From the NCBI RefSeq assembly GCF_000003815.2, contig NC_049981.1, positions 15,380,899 through 15,442,849 of the forward strand: a DNA stretch of 61,951 bases, read 5' to 3'. The stretch comes from Branchiostoma floridae. Taxonomy: Eukaryota > Chordata > Leptocardii > Amphioxiformes > Branchiostomatidae. Each line of letters opens with the position of its first letter. The first letter of the stretch is position 1. A program made the position numbers and the translations under genes. Shown here in pieces: positions 1 through 11,304 of the stretch. The notes below the pieces were generated by a model, which was not told where the DNA came from, did not search any database, and saw only the letters and a list, made by a program, of their open reading frames with translations.

Positions 1-3000
1 GAGTCGTGATTTCAATGTGACTGGGCGAGGACAGCTTTCGAAAACTAGATTGACAAGTTTGACCTTGCTGAAGACCCACTCCCAAACGTGATCTGAAGAA
101 GGTTTGGAGGCCATAGTCGGACATGTGTGATGGGGCCACCGGGCTTTAGGAGTGATCTGGGGAGTACCGGTATTGTGACTAAGGACGCGATTTCTGTACC
201 TCGCTAGCCGTGATTGAGGGCAACAAGGGGCCAGTATCACCATAGGTAAGCATGTAGCCAGGCATTATAAACATATCTATCTCCCCAAGACAATTTCAAA
301 ACCCTTCCAATGGCAACACAGGTATGTAGAACCTTTATTGTAAAGCTGTCAAACAGCGGAACAGAGCTTTGATTTACTCCTATCCTGTACGGATGGCAAT
401 GACCTTACGTTCGGGTGACCGGTCACAATGAGGATTATTTTTAGTCACATGGTTAGATCTTCTAATAGATTTGCGACATATGTAATTAAGATTTGCTATA
501 CTAATCCATTATGTCACACTCTAAACCCTCTTTGCTCCACTATTACCCCAGTATAAGATAAGACAATGTAAGCAAGTAAGCATGCATGATGAACAAGTCC
601 ATCTTTACCTGACAAAATCGTTACCCTTACAACAGGTTAACGGCGACACGGATATTTTTAGACGTACGTATGTCATATGTTAGGGTTGCCGTAAGCTGCC
701 AAGTAACCTAAAGACGCATCGATCAAATTCTACTCACGAGTCTGTCGTCCTGGAGTTCTGGTGACCGGTCACGAATAAGAAGACCTTTATTCACCTTTTC
801 ATACCCCAGTTTTCGTCTTTGGGAGATATTTTATATTCTAAGTAATACACACATGAATACATTTTTGCTGACATATCTTGCCAAGATGAAACCGAGTTTC
901 GATAATTAAGATGACCGGTCACCAGAACCTGCGAACAATTAAATTCGTGCTTGCGTAAAACTTTATCCGGGCGTTTCTACGTAACTTAGTAGCTTAATAC
1001 CTTATCTGAATATCTTAATGATTTTGGTAGCCCTACAACGGTGACACAGAAATGGTCAAATCAATCGTAACTGTCGAGTAACATAACAACGCCTTGATTC
1101 AATTACAATTTTTTTTACGAATTTCAGTTACTTTGAGTTTGGATGACCGGTCAAAATGGCCTAGACTACTTTTATTCTAATTCATTTTCTCTAATATTCT
1201 GACATAATCTGATCCTTTACGATCTGATACGATATCTTTATCAACCAGAAATGCCATGATGACATGCAAGACGTTAGTGACATGACCTTGTACATCATCG
1301 GATTTAATTTTCCTCTCTTTAACTGTATCCTTCTTTCCTTTCAAAAGTGAACAAAGAAGTAACATTTACCTAAGATAATGTGCCACCACCACCCTTACAA
1401 CGCGCTGTCAGATATCCTGACTAGCCGTAAAACTGCCAAGCAATGGAACAAGCCAATCATTGGGCTCAGTAGAAGTTCAATAGGTTGTGACGTCAGCGGA
1501 GCTCTTCAACAGGTTCGACCCAACTCCTACTCTCTTTGATGCTCATTGTCTCATTACCTTCGTAAACCAAGTAAACATTTGCAAAACATTTGTCTTCGGA
1601 AAGCAAACATCTTCAAAGGATTTATCTTTTCCTGGTTGTTTCCATTGCAGCTCCAACGGCAATGCAGAGAATCCGGTCAATGACGGGTCAAGGTGAGACC
1701 TGTTTTATTTGTGTTTTGTTTTGTATATAACTTCTTCTTCCAAACGTATTTCCAACATCTCATGGAATAGAGATGTACTTTTCAGATCATCATCTTCATC
1801 ATCATCATCGTTTCGTATCGAGGACTGCCGACCAACTACCATCAGTGGCAGCGATCACCTCTGGGCTCGGTGACTCTTAACGTGAATGTAGAGTAAATGT
1901 AAGATTTAAACATCTGTGAATATTAGTAAAGGAACTTAAGTGTACCAAACGGAACCTTCACGCGTGTGAGTGCTTAAAGAGTGGATTCCATCCTGTGTTT
2001 CCGCTACACCCCCAACACCAAAAAACATTTGGGACTATTGGTAGCTTCCAAACATATACAAAAGCTACTGGCGCATTATCGGAGTCATCGACCCTCACCT
2101 GGTCAGGGCTCAACCGACCAGTGCTCCTGCTTTTCTCTTCTTTGTTAAAGGTGTGGCTGACATTTGGGAACATAGCAAAAAGACGTTTATCTTCTTATTT
2201 TGGACATCACCAAAATAGAGATCAATAAAATAAACTAGTTCAAAACAATCTTATCTTCCCGACGACGGTTTTAGTACGAGCCACACAGGGAGTTGTCAAG
2301 CTGTCAAGTTATATATCTAATGTCCCAATGACTTGAGACGCTTTCCTAAGCGCTCAAACTCACGTCACTCATCAATTGTTAACAAAAATATTGTCATGTC
2401 TTGACGGATGAAATTTGAATACATTAATGTTAAGAGCATATTTAAGTAAGAAATGGATTCTTGTCGTTCAAGAACCTTTCGCGTTCTGCGTTACAATGTC
2501 AATGTTGCAAAGTGGTTTCGCGAATGTACCTTTCAATTTTTTACTACGCTGAACAGGGTATCCTAACATGGGACGCTTTTGTATTTTTACTTTCGTCAGA
2601 AAAATGAATTTAGATATATTGAACAGTAAAGTACTGAATCTAGAATTCTGACATCAAAATTGTGTGAAATTTATTTCTGTACTTGAGAAGGGCTGTATCT
2701 GGTACATACCAGACCACGTGTAACTTCGCATACGATCATAGCAAGCAGGGTAAATTGCAGTTACGCACGTAATAGTATGATGAAATCGCGCCTGCCCGAC
2801 ATAGCCCCAGACAGCGGAGTTTGCTTTTCACAAAATTTGCAGGTAACATATGCCTTTATCTTTAATAGTAGGAAGTACAATGATGTCGTAGATATGGACC
2901 GGTTACAACATGTGCCACTCAAATACGCGACTATGCACAAATATGACACGGTAATAGTCACTTCCTATAGAAAGACTGGACGTCACTAAACTCGAAAGGA

Positions 3001-3470
3001 TCACAAGAGCCAAAGAGGGACGGGTCTGGAGACAACTCTCTATCTTTTTGCCCCCCCCCCCCCTCTCAACGACCTGGAGCTCAAGGGACTACATGTAGGT
3101 AGGTAGGAAGGTATAGGACCCACTCAATGCTAGATTTTGCACGTAAGCTTAAGTACAAAGGTTGGGATCATGTGAGGTGCTGTTCAAAGTCTACGGCAAT
3201 GATTTCTTATCCGAGACAATACGTCACTTCTGGTGGGACCACTGCAATGCTGGGTGTGGTTTTGTTCCACCTATTGACTCAGGCACAAAGGGCGGAAACC
3301 GGTCCTGACCGATAGGTCTCTCACGCGTCTTAAGTTCATGAAAAACGCTGTTTTTATCACCAATGGAAGCCAGCCAAAGCAAATACAAGAAACAAGGAGG
3401 ATTTACGCAATAAAACCAATATAGAGATTTGCCAAGATAAGTGCCAATGGCGCTAATTTACGACATGGAC
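1..3470. other. Intergenic, no gene seen
   Basis: I see no convincing exon here; the open frames are short and lack paired splice signals or protein-like composition. The stretch holds four dispersed copies of the palindrome TGACCGGTCA between 416 and 1153, loosely repeated tracts beginning with a cccttacaac-like string near 628, 1030 and 1390, a short CAT-rich run near 1795 and a poly-C run near 3050. Confidence 0.6.
416..1153. repeat. Four dispersed copies of palindrome TGACCGGTCA
   Basis: The perfect 10-bp palindrome TGACCGGTCA occurs at 416-425, 762-771, 912-921 and 1144-1153. Three copies are extended towards GGTGACCGGTCAC. The surrounding sequence also shows weak repetition, so these may mark diverged copies of a longer repeat. 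The half-site GGTCA is the core recognised by nuclear receptors, here as an everted repeat with no spacer; that reading is inference only. Confidence 0.6.
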
Positions 3471-3576
3471 GGCTATAAAAGACAGGTAGTCACAAGACGA
3501 AGTCAGAAGGAGCGAAGAGGAGGAGCCAAGAACACAGACTTACACACTTCTGGTTTTCAAAGTTTTCTTATCCAAG
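3442..3576 (+). promoter_or_regulatory. TATA promoter and non-coding first exon
   Basis: A consensus TATAAAA lies at 3474-3480, with GCCAATGG (a CCAAT-like box) just upstream at about 3443-3450. Transcription would start near 3502-3510. The first exon then carries only leader sequence and ends at 3576 in a strong donor (CCAAG|GTAAGT). It joins an acceptor at 4305/4306 (CGCAG|AGCC), four bases before the ATG of the secreted-protein gene. The distances fit a focused metazoan promoter. Confidence 0.75.
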
Positions 3577-4001
3577 GTAAGTTCTAGCTTTGTATGACTC
3601 TTTCCATTCTTCCATTAGAATTAACTATATTCTCAACGTTTAACCTTAGATATACAAATTTTAGCCGAATTCATTCTGATTTCTTGATATCTCATATTTC
3701 TTCTCGTTACAAACGCAGGAGTCTCTTGTTTCCGAAAACATACCTGTAGTCTTACCAAATGTTAGGTAGAATAGACATGTTTGAAACTGATTTTTTTCCA
3801 GTGAACTATCAAAGAATGGAACCCATCTGTTGCCCTAAAATTCAGTACAAACTTCTTCACTAGAGAGTCTTAAAAAGCAGAGGTAGATAGTGAATGGGTT
3901 AGGCGTGACACGTAGACCAGTATAACCAGCCCGGTGCCGCTTCCCTGCATGTTATAGAAAAAACATTTTCTCCTTCCGCCGAGCTCAAATGGCATTTCTT
4001 T

Positions 4002-4159
4002 AGACGAAGCGTAATTCTCCGGATCCAGACGAAGTGTGATTCTCCAGACGAAGCGTCATTCTCCGGATCCAGACGAAGTGTAATTCTCCGGATCCAGACG
4101 AAGTGTAATTCTCCAGACGAAGTGTAATTCTCCAGACGAAGCGTAATTCTCCAGACGAA
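4002..4159. repeat. Minisatellite with mixed 19- and 25-bp units in intron 1
   Basis: About seven head-to-tail copies of a unit beginning AGACGAAG[TC]GTAATTCTCC. Some copies carry an extra GGATCC hexamer, giving 25-bp units beside 19-bp units. The array ends about 150 bp before the acceptor of the first coding exon. Open frames read antisense through it are repeat artefacts. Confidence 0.9.
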
Positions 4160-4309
4160 ATAAAGCCGATGTTGCAATGCAACTTCGCCGCTGCTCGCTT
4201 TCAAAGCCAAACACACCGGGTCACCAGTGCTCTTCTCGAAAAGTATGATTGGTTCTTTCCAATACCTGGTATAATATCTACTTTTTTTTGTGATTTTTTT
4301 CGCAGAGCC

Positions 4310-7000
4310 ATGAAGTTCTCCCTGTTGGTCTTGTTGGTTCTCATGGGGACCGGCACTCATGCCATGCCGACCCAGGGGATGGACCAAACCGCAGCCGCAA
4401 AACCAACCAAGCAGCCGGCTGCAGGGGCAAGTGTAGGGAATAAAACATCATATAACTTTTCCCTTTTCTACCGTTAGTTGGCTCAGTCTAATGAGAAATG
4501 CAACAAAATGTTGGCTTTCTCTCCATGTATATATATATATATATTAGTCGATATTTTGTGATTGACGTGAATACAGGTAAGGTGATACTTATGACTTTGA
4601 TTTTCTCTGGTACAATTAAAAAGACGAAATAAGATAATAAAAGGAATACTTCTCTGTAGCTGATGCTAGTGATGAGATATAGCGGCAAAATGCAAGTGAA
4701 AATGATATTTCTACGGTTATGTCCGTATTTTCATCTCAAACTGTTAGTGGTTGTAAATTTTTACAATGGTGTGTTTTAAATTTGGTCCGGGCATTTCTGA
4801 TACAACATTATCATACGTTGATATAAACTGTGTTTTTATGTACACTATGTGATACAGGACACCTTTGTTGTTGTGGGGCGGATCATGACCGAGGCCTTCA
4901 ACATGTTGATCAATTTTCACGAGCTCGACTGTGAAGTCATCTTCGAGTCCGAAACTGGCGTTGGCATCAAGCGATGTTACGACCAGGTATAATATTGGAC
5001 AGTTTTTTGTTTGTTTGTTTTGTTTGTTTGTGTGTTTTACATTCTCGCGCTAGTCCCAGGCGTACCGGCCTGCGCTACTAGCTTCTCGCTGCGTCCCCGT
5101 ACTGTTGCTGGTGGGAACGTTGCAAGCCAATCGATCACGTCGTCGTTTATTACCTGACGTTTACCTGACCAAATTTACTTGACGTTTATCCGACCTATCC
5201 TCGAGTACGTTAGAACTATAACTGTTATATGTTGGGAGGGTTGCCCAAACATATTTGGGACTCTCTAGAGTCAGTTCAAAAACGCTGTTTTAGAATTATT
5301 GGGCTTTCTGATGACTCACACCCTACATTTGCCAATAGACGTGACAGAGCCGCTTTGACAACACTGGAAAACATTCTTCAGATCAACACTACTCCTCTCT
5401 TTTCTGTAAGCCCCGCACCAGGTCATTGTGTAAGGCGTAGTAGTTTCATTATTGACGGATACTCTGTGGTCATTGATCTCTTGTACCTGCTATGTCATTG
5501 TAAATAAACTCTGAATCAACCAGAATATGAATCAGTCGTATACGGTCAAGAGACAACGTGATTGGCTGGTAATAAATTTCCCTCCAGCATCAGGGAGTAT
5601 CTGATTGGCTGGGGATGGCTATGGCTAGCGCGGAGAGAAGGGCGGGTCGCAGGCTTGTACGCCAGTGTCCTTACTTGACATACGTTGCAAGCAACGGCCT
5701 AGCATGAGGGGATGTTTTAGTATCTATGCGAAGAGTCATTGTGTTTCATTAGTTGTAATTTTAACCAAGGGATACAAAAACAAACAGTCACTACTGAAAA
5801 AATGCATATGTGTGAAAAGGTCTTTCTGGCTCATTTCAGGGCATGATCTTGACATGTTTCGAGCAAGTGTCCCAGTGCTTTGTCACCGGCCAGCAATCAG
5901 CCAGGAAGGCAGGGATACCGCAAAGCAAGGTGAGTGAACGAGAAAATGCGATCTCCATACAGTTAAACTCATGGAGAATAATATTAATCTTACACTGGTG
6001 TGACAGAGAACACGCTCTGTAAAGTATACACATGTACATTGCACCAGGGAAGTTTCTCCTAGCTATTTCCGACAAGCACAATAAACAGGTCACCCATGAG
6101 CAGGATACAAGATCAGTCACGCTTGGGATGGCATCTTTCCCACTACAGCACAACTAAGTATTGAGGCGTAGAATCATTATTGTCCTTGTGGCAGGATGTA
6201 AACTGAAACGTCAAATGAAAATATTGTCTGCGCGCGGAAAACTTTGCTCGCCATTTGTTTATTGACCCGCTGACCCTATTTAGACCTACGTCACATTTCC
6301 AAACCGGGTCCCGGCCCGGAGCGGCTTTCTGGAACTAAAAGTATGATATAGAAGACACCAAACCACACAAGATGTAAAAAGAATAGTTGTGGGCATTATT
6401 TGTGTATATTGGTTACGTATACATTTCTAGTTTTCGTTTCCACAAACAGTCCGGTCGGCCCCGGTTTAAAAATGTGACGTTAGCCTTACAAGTGTTGTAT
6501 ATCTATGTATAAAGAACACCGTGACTGTGCTGGGAAGGGCTTTCGACACGCCGTTTGCCTTGGAACTCCCTTTCGATGATTTGGAAGGATGCGAGACGGT
6601 CTATGTGTCTGGGAATGGCGCTGACATCAAGCACTGTTACGACGAGGTATGGATGTATAATTACTCAGTTCACTTCCGTCCGTCCATCCTGAGAATGTAC
6701 CCCCACAAAGTCCTTAAGACGTCATTTTCAGTCTCACATTGCGTTCACTTGATCAGCTTTCGACTTCTTCACAAGCCCAAGAGCTATGATCTACCACTGG
6801 CACCCAAAAATCATGACCATATACCTAGAACATCAGATTCTAATCGACATTATAAAATGATAGCTTTAGGCGAAGGTAGACATTGTTTCTGTCTTCTCTT
6901 TCAGGACTCTGGCGTGACCTTGTACTGTTTCGAACAAGTGAACCAGTGTTACATGGTGAACATGAATGCAGCTGCAGGCATGAACAATGGCGTATCGTAG
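4310..7000 (+). CDS. Small secreted protein with two copies of a novel two-exon cysteine module
   Basis: Predicted protein of about 189 residues; function unknown. Coding exons: 4310-4432, 4858-4986, 5840-5929, 6515-6646, 6905-7000. All joins are phase 0 and fit GT-AG. Exon 1 encodes a signal peptide (M-K-F-S then a leucine/valine core, likely cleavage after THA at residue 18) and an Ala/Pro/Lys/Gln linker. Exons 2+3 and 4+5 are duplicates. Each first half ends IK-[RH]-CYD-[QE]; each second half contains CFEQV-x-QC. Each module has four cysteines spaced C-x14-C-x8/10-C-x6-C, so two disulfides per module are likely. I do not recognise the fold. The protein should be secreted or luminal. The exon-1 donor (AGT|GTAGGG) is the weakest join. 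The homologous exon ends show that module 2 acquired a stop (TAG 6998-7000) six bases before its donor. Confidence 0.82.
5226..5515 (+). mobile_element. LINE (non-LTR retrotransposon) 3' fragment
   Basis: A 92-codon frame at 5229-5507 reads LPKHIWDSLESVQKRCFRII then a Leu/Asp/Arg-rich stretch (RRDRAALTTLENIL). This pattern is typical of the C-terminal end of LINE reverse-transcriptase ORFs in amphioxus and other invertebrates. The frame ends in TAA and an AATAAA-like tail. It lies in intron 3 of the secreted-protein gene, in sense. It is truncated, with no RT catalytic core, so it is a dead 3' piece. Confidence 0.7.
6288..6480. mobile_element. MITE with CGTCACATTT... terminal inverted repeats
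   Basis: The left end reads CGTCACATTTCCAAACCGGG and the right end is its reverse complement with a few changes (CGGTTTAAAAATGTGACG). Both are flanked by TA, giving a 193-bp element with a TA target duplication. That is the behaviour of Tc1/mariner-like or related TA-inserting elements. It sits just upstream of the module-2 exon at 6515. Related ends occur near 22793 and 55279. Confidence 0.7.
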
Positions 7001-7110
7001 GCCGAGGTGAGTGTCACCTGCCATAACGTGTTGGTCACTTCTATTTCCGGGCTAAAGACTTGGTTTGTAAGCTTCTCGGTGTTGTAAGCTTCTATCCCGG
7101 CCGGCCAACT

Positions 7111-7346
7111 AAAGGTGGTATCTCAATGCACTTGGGGCACTAGTGCGGCACTGCGGGGGCTGTAGATGACTCGAAGAATTTCAGAGATAGAGAACGAATT
7201 TTCTTATATTTAATCTATTTTGTTTATTTTTTCTTTATACAATGCTTTTACGTATAACACAATACCTAAATCATTAAAAAAAAAATCAGCGAAACGAACC
7301 CTGCAGTGCCGCACCGGTGCCCCAAGTGCAGTGAGATACCACCTTA
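7111..7346. mobile_element. 236-bp MITE with about 47-bp terminal inverted repeats
   Basis: The left arm begins AAGGTGGTATCTCAATGCAC. The right arm (7299-7346) is its near-perfect reverse complement, ending CCACCTTA. Both arms contain CTTGGGGCAC and a GTGCGGCACTGC core. The middle is AT-rich. It lies in the intron downstream of the secreted-protein stop codon. The two antisense-overlapping open frames here are products of the palindrome. Confidence 0.8.
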
Positions 7347-8076
7347 AGCCCACCTCGAGTCCGATGACTTTACCTCCAAAGTTTTCTCCGGGGCTTGTTG
7401 GACATATTGCCTTCATGATCCAAGCAGAAGGGAAGATCGTGACCTTCTGTTTTACCACATGCCCCGATGGGGTCTGTGGAGAAAAAAAAAATGGGGGCAT
7501 GATGACAATCTTTGCCACCAACCTAAGGTTGTTGATTACTAGTGCCGAAAACCGGTCTGTTCCTTGAACCCTGGCAACAATCTGGACTGATGTAAATAAT
7601 TTCAATGTTCAATGGTTTTTTTAAAAGACACTTTGAGTACTGTTTACTGGATAAAATATTTGGCACACCCGATATTAAGGTTATTACTGATATTAATCAA
7701 ACACCGCGCGCCTTAGTTTAACTATTTTTTAGAACTGGATGAAATTTCTTGTATCAATTAACACGTTTAGAGTTAGCATTTTGGCTTGCATAGTCGTATC
7801 ATACTGTTCTCCATTGTTTGCTCTTCTTTTCCTGCAACCAATGTACGCGCAATTTCATTTTCAGCAAGCAACGATGCTGTAAGTTTATCGTAATTGGAAG
7901 TGCAAATAATTTACCGTAGATAATTGCAATACTGCACAGAGGATGCTACAATTTTCCCTCAGATCTACCATGCTAAGACTTGAATCTTTAGCAAAACCTT
8001 CAGAAAATTGAAGACCATGGGTAGTTTTTTAAACAAGTGGGTAACAGTACTATCTGTGTTTGTTCCTCCTCCCTAG

Positions 8077-8965
8077 ATGAAGAAACCAGCGAGGGTCTCA
8101 GTGGAAAAGAAGAGGCCGTGTGATCAACTGACCGCGAGCACAAGACCGACTGAACAACATTCTGTTTGATGTTTGAACAAATTTAGGTTCGCAAGCTTTT
8201 TATGGTAACTTCAACTGTCTATTTTCCGACAAAAAAAAGCGGTCCATCCGTTGAAACAGATGTCTCCTTCGACCGATTTTTGGTCCGTATCACTCGTAGA
8301 AACCGTTATGGCCAACTTTTCCCAAAAAAACACAAAGAAGAACTGCCGTGTCGTACAGTACTAGTTGTCGTTCTATATACCAGTATATACACATAGGAGC
8401 TGTCTTATCTACTGAGAATGTACTTTACATAGATCAGTCGGGCTGCCGAAGAAAGTCGTGACAGCTGTACACAGGGACTGTTGAACAGACAATGTACAAA
8501 CATATATTTAGTACTGAGTACAACATTTTACAACATTAGCTCGTATCTCTTTCTGAACTGGTTTATGCATGTCAAAAGAAACTCGTCGTGATATTTCTTA
8601 CGTATAACAACATTCGAGAAGTTTGCAACATGTTTTCCTGTAGCCTGGTAACATCCTAATAGCTTGCCTGGTATATGGGTCACACCAACTTGCTCCCGGT
8701 CTGTCTTTTTTATGACAGTCAATCATTCATCTTTAACTATGACTATGACTATAACCGTGTGCATTGGACTCATATTTTCCAGCTTGTCAATATAACATGT
8801 GCAGTATTGCATGTGGCACATGTAGTGACGACTTCTTTCATCTGTTGTGACTTACACATAACGTAGTACCTACCCAGTGAATGTCGTTTGCATTTCTGCA
8901 CAGTACATTCCACAGCTGTCGTATTTCAATCGTGTGTTGAAGCAATAAAAAATCTGGAAAGGAAC
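8077..8965 (+). other. Terminal exon and 3' UTR of the secreted-protein gene
   Basis: The previous exon continues after its stop codon to a good donor (GCCGAG|GTGAGT, 7006/7007). The matching acceptor is CTCCCTAG|ATGAAG at 8076/8077. Taken in phase 0, this exon stays open for 30 codons to TGA at 8167-8169, although the TAG at 6998 precedes it. A polyadenylation signal AATAAA lies at 8944-8949, so the transcript probably ends near 8965. The intron 7007-8076 contains the 236-bp MITE and nothing else I can identify. Confidence 0.6.
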
Positions 8966-9803
8966 AATGTCTTCAGGCGCTTTTTACACGGTAATTCGTT
9001 AAGTCTGTTTACAAACTAAGCTTACACATGCAGACGTTGTACATAAGTACAGTTAACATTAGTATGTACATGTATAGGGCATTTTTTTATTAGTACATGT
9101 ATTAGTAGAACCTGAAGAAGTTAAAATGTATAAAGAAGTTGGTACTACATGTACTAGACAAGACTGCACAACGTTATATACTATTGATTGAGTGCAGATT
9201 AATCTTTGGTGTCTATAAACTGAACCAACTGTCCATTAAGATTCGTAGTTCAACCAATAAAACAGTGGTCGTATATCCGACATATGTTTGCACTTCTTAG
9301 TCTTTGTTTAATCTATCCAATGACATTACAACTAATGTTACGTTATACGTTAATCAAGAGCAGCACGGATCTCTTCTTTTTGTCTATATTCTCTAGATAT
9401 CTAACATACCCACAGACGATCAATAGATAACAACAAATAGATAACAACAGCTTATTTCTCAATTTGGGCCATAAAACTGGGCCCATGAGGCGTCGCCAAA
9501 AATGTATGTACAGTACAAAGTTTCACACTGACTCTTCCCAAAGGCTTCTGGGATTGTTTCCAAGATGGCTGCGCCCACAGGGAAAAGTCGCGCCGATTCG
9601 AAATCAGGTTTGTTGTTCGTATTTAGTCCTACCTTGTCGTCATATTTTACTGTATCCTTTGTCCATGGAAACGACATAAGTCTAATTTCTTAGACGCATA
9701 CCCAGACATAGACTTTAAAGAGGGCTGTAAAACTGTATTTGGTAAATGAGGAGCGTTGGGGAGGGGGGCGTGCCCATGTCCCTCATTTATACAAGTAACG
9801 TAT
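8966..9803. other. Intergenic, nothing recognised
   Basis: AT-rich spacer between the poly(A) signal of the secreted-protein gene and the hairpin-array element. No exon, RNA gene or clear repeat was seen. Confidence 0.5.
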
Positions 9804-10784
9804 GTTCACCTTTATCCGCGGGGTAACCTATATCCGTTGTATTTGAAATCAGGGTACTAGTACTTTGCAAAACTACCGAGGTCACGGGTAAATTTCTCAT
9901 CACTCGGTTTCCAGTGATGAAGTCGCGTCGTCACTGGCTTACCAGTGGGGAATAGTTATCTTCACTAGTTTTCCAGTGATGAGGAAACTTCAGCTGGTAA
10001 ACCAGTGATGACAAATATTCAGTTTACTGATGAAAAAGGAATCATAGTTTCAGTTGAGGGGATTTCAAAGTTAGCACTTGAAGTTATACTAACGTCGCCA
10101 CTGCAAGTCCCCACACTCCCGGACAAAATCTAACAGTAACACGGCTATGGCGACATGTGAATTAGGGTGTTTTTGTTGCATATCGAACTCAGAACTGGAA
10201 CGTTCTAGTGCTGTTAGAACGTGGTCACTGGAAGCCCAGTGCCGAAATAATTTCATCACTCGGTGTCCAGTGCCGAAGAGTCACCCGTCACTGGAAAACC
10301 CAGTGAGGAACCGGTGACCTCGATGGTTCCGCACTCGGTGTCGAGTGACGACTGACGTTCATCACTGGGCCCCGAGTGACGAGTGGAGTTCATCACTGGG
10401 TCCCCAGTGACGAGCAGAGTTCATCACTGGAAACCGAGTGACAAGTCAAGGTTCATCACTGGAATTCCAGTGCCGAGAGATTTTCATCACTGGAACAGAG
10501 CAATTCATCACTGGGAAACCAGTGATGAACTTTCTTTGTCACTGGGCGTCCAGTGATGACGCCATTTTGAATATTCTTTCGTCACTGGAAGCCCAGTGAG
10601 GAATCCGTGACCCGCTTAGCCTTGCACTAGTATTCAAGGATATCAAGTCGACGGATGGTGGTTCAAATTACAAAGCTTTGAAAATATTGCAATTTGAAAC
10701 CACCGTGTGTCGACTTGATATCGCTGCAAACCTAGCTTGTTTTGATAACAACGAATATAAGTTACCCCGCGGATAAAGGTGAAC
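9804..10784. mobile_element. Non-autonomous element with 36-bp TIRs and an array of about 16 short hairpins
   Basis: The terminal inverted repeats (9804-9839 and 10749-10784) match at 34 of 36 positions and start GTTCACCTTTATCCGCGG. The interior carries about 16 short palindromes of the form TCACTGG-(3-4 nt)-CCAGTGA, some with CGG or GAG variants. Examples lie at 9898, 9930, 9961, 9990, 10223, 10253, 10286, 10330, 10359, 10390, 10421, 10453, 10505, 10537 and 10581. From 10359 to 10484 they repeat every 31-32 bp. No coding capacity is seen, so any transposase acts in trans. The flanks (TAACGT left, TAGCGT right) could be a decayed target duplication, which is not certain. The superfamily is unknown to me. 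Confidence 0.8.
10639..10722. repeat. 84-bp foldback nested in the hairpin-array element
   Basis: The arms of about 31 nt are near-perfect inverted copies, starting GATATCAAGTCGAC and ending GTCGACTTGATATC, with a short AT-rich loop. It interrupts an otherwise symmetrical pairing between the two subterminal regions of the host element, so it looks like a later insertion. Confidence 0.75.
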
Positions 10785-11304
10785 TAGCGTTAGCTGCTAA
10801 GCACCTGCAAAAAGAATATTATCGCTGCTTAAAGCTTCTTTCCCTGTCAAACAGTCTGGGCTAATTAAACAAGATCTAATAATTACCGATAGTATCTAGA
10901 TAACTATTTGCCAGGCAAGCGAACTGAAGATTATACTTAATTTATAGAATAGACGATTTGTGACCAGCAATCAAGCGGATGTGTGGGGTTAGTGATCTAA
11001 AATCTAATCTGCTATTGTGATATTGCCTACCAGTTGTTTCATATCCTGGATGTAAACAAAAACAGTGATCACTGGTATGAATTGAAGATACTATACGTTG
11101 TTTGTATATGATATGGAAGATGAGCTAGATCATGGGTGTTGTTTTCATGCACTTTGGTCTTTTTTTCTTTTATCCCTCAGGCATACATGTGTGAAACATT
11201 ATGGGAAGCTGTAAACATCAAGGGACGATATCAGATGCAGTGCAAAAAAATGCTGACAAAGGAAAGCAGTTGCTTGAAGAACTTATAAACTAACTGTCTA
11301 TGAA
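10785..11304. other. Spacer upstream of MTFMT
   Basis: AT-rich spacer. A TGA in frame at 11275-11277 closes the MTFMT reading frame upstream of its ATG. The leader exon of MTFMT is probably in the last 100-150 bases, after a polypyrimidine tract and AG at about 11180. No TATA box stands out. Confidence 0.4.

Noticed and set aside
3899-4387. 162-codon minus-strand frame
   Set aside because: Repetitive Leu/Arg/Ser text from the 19/25-bp minisatellite plus antisense of the signal-peptide exon.
7210-7605. Overlapping frames of 131 and 115 codons on opposite strands
   Set aside because: They run through the arm of a palindromic MITE; no splice context or family resemblance.
9898-10603. CRISPR-like array
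   Set aside because: Repeats are short palindromes with non-unique spacers between transposon-type terminal repeats in an animal genome; no cas genes.
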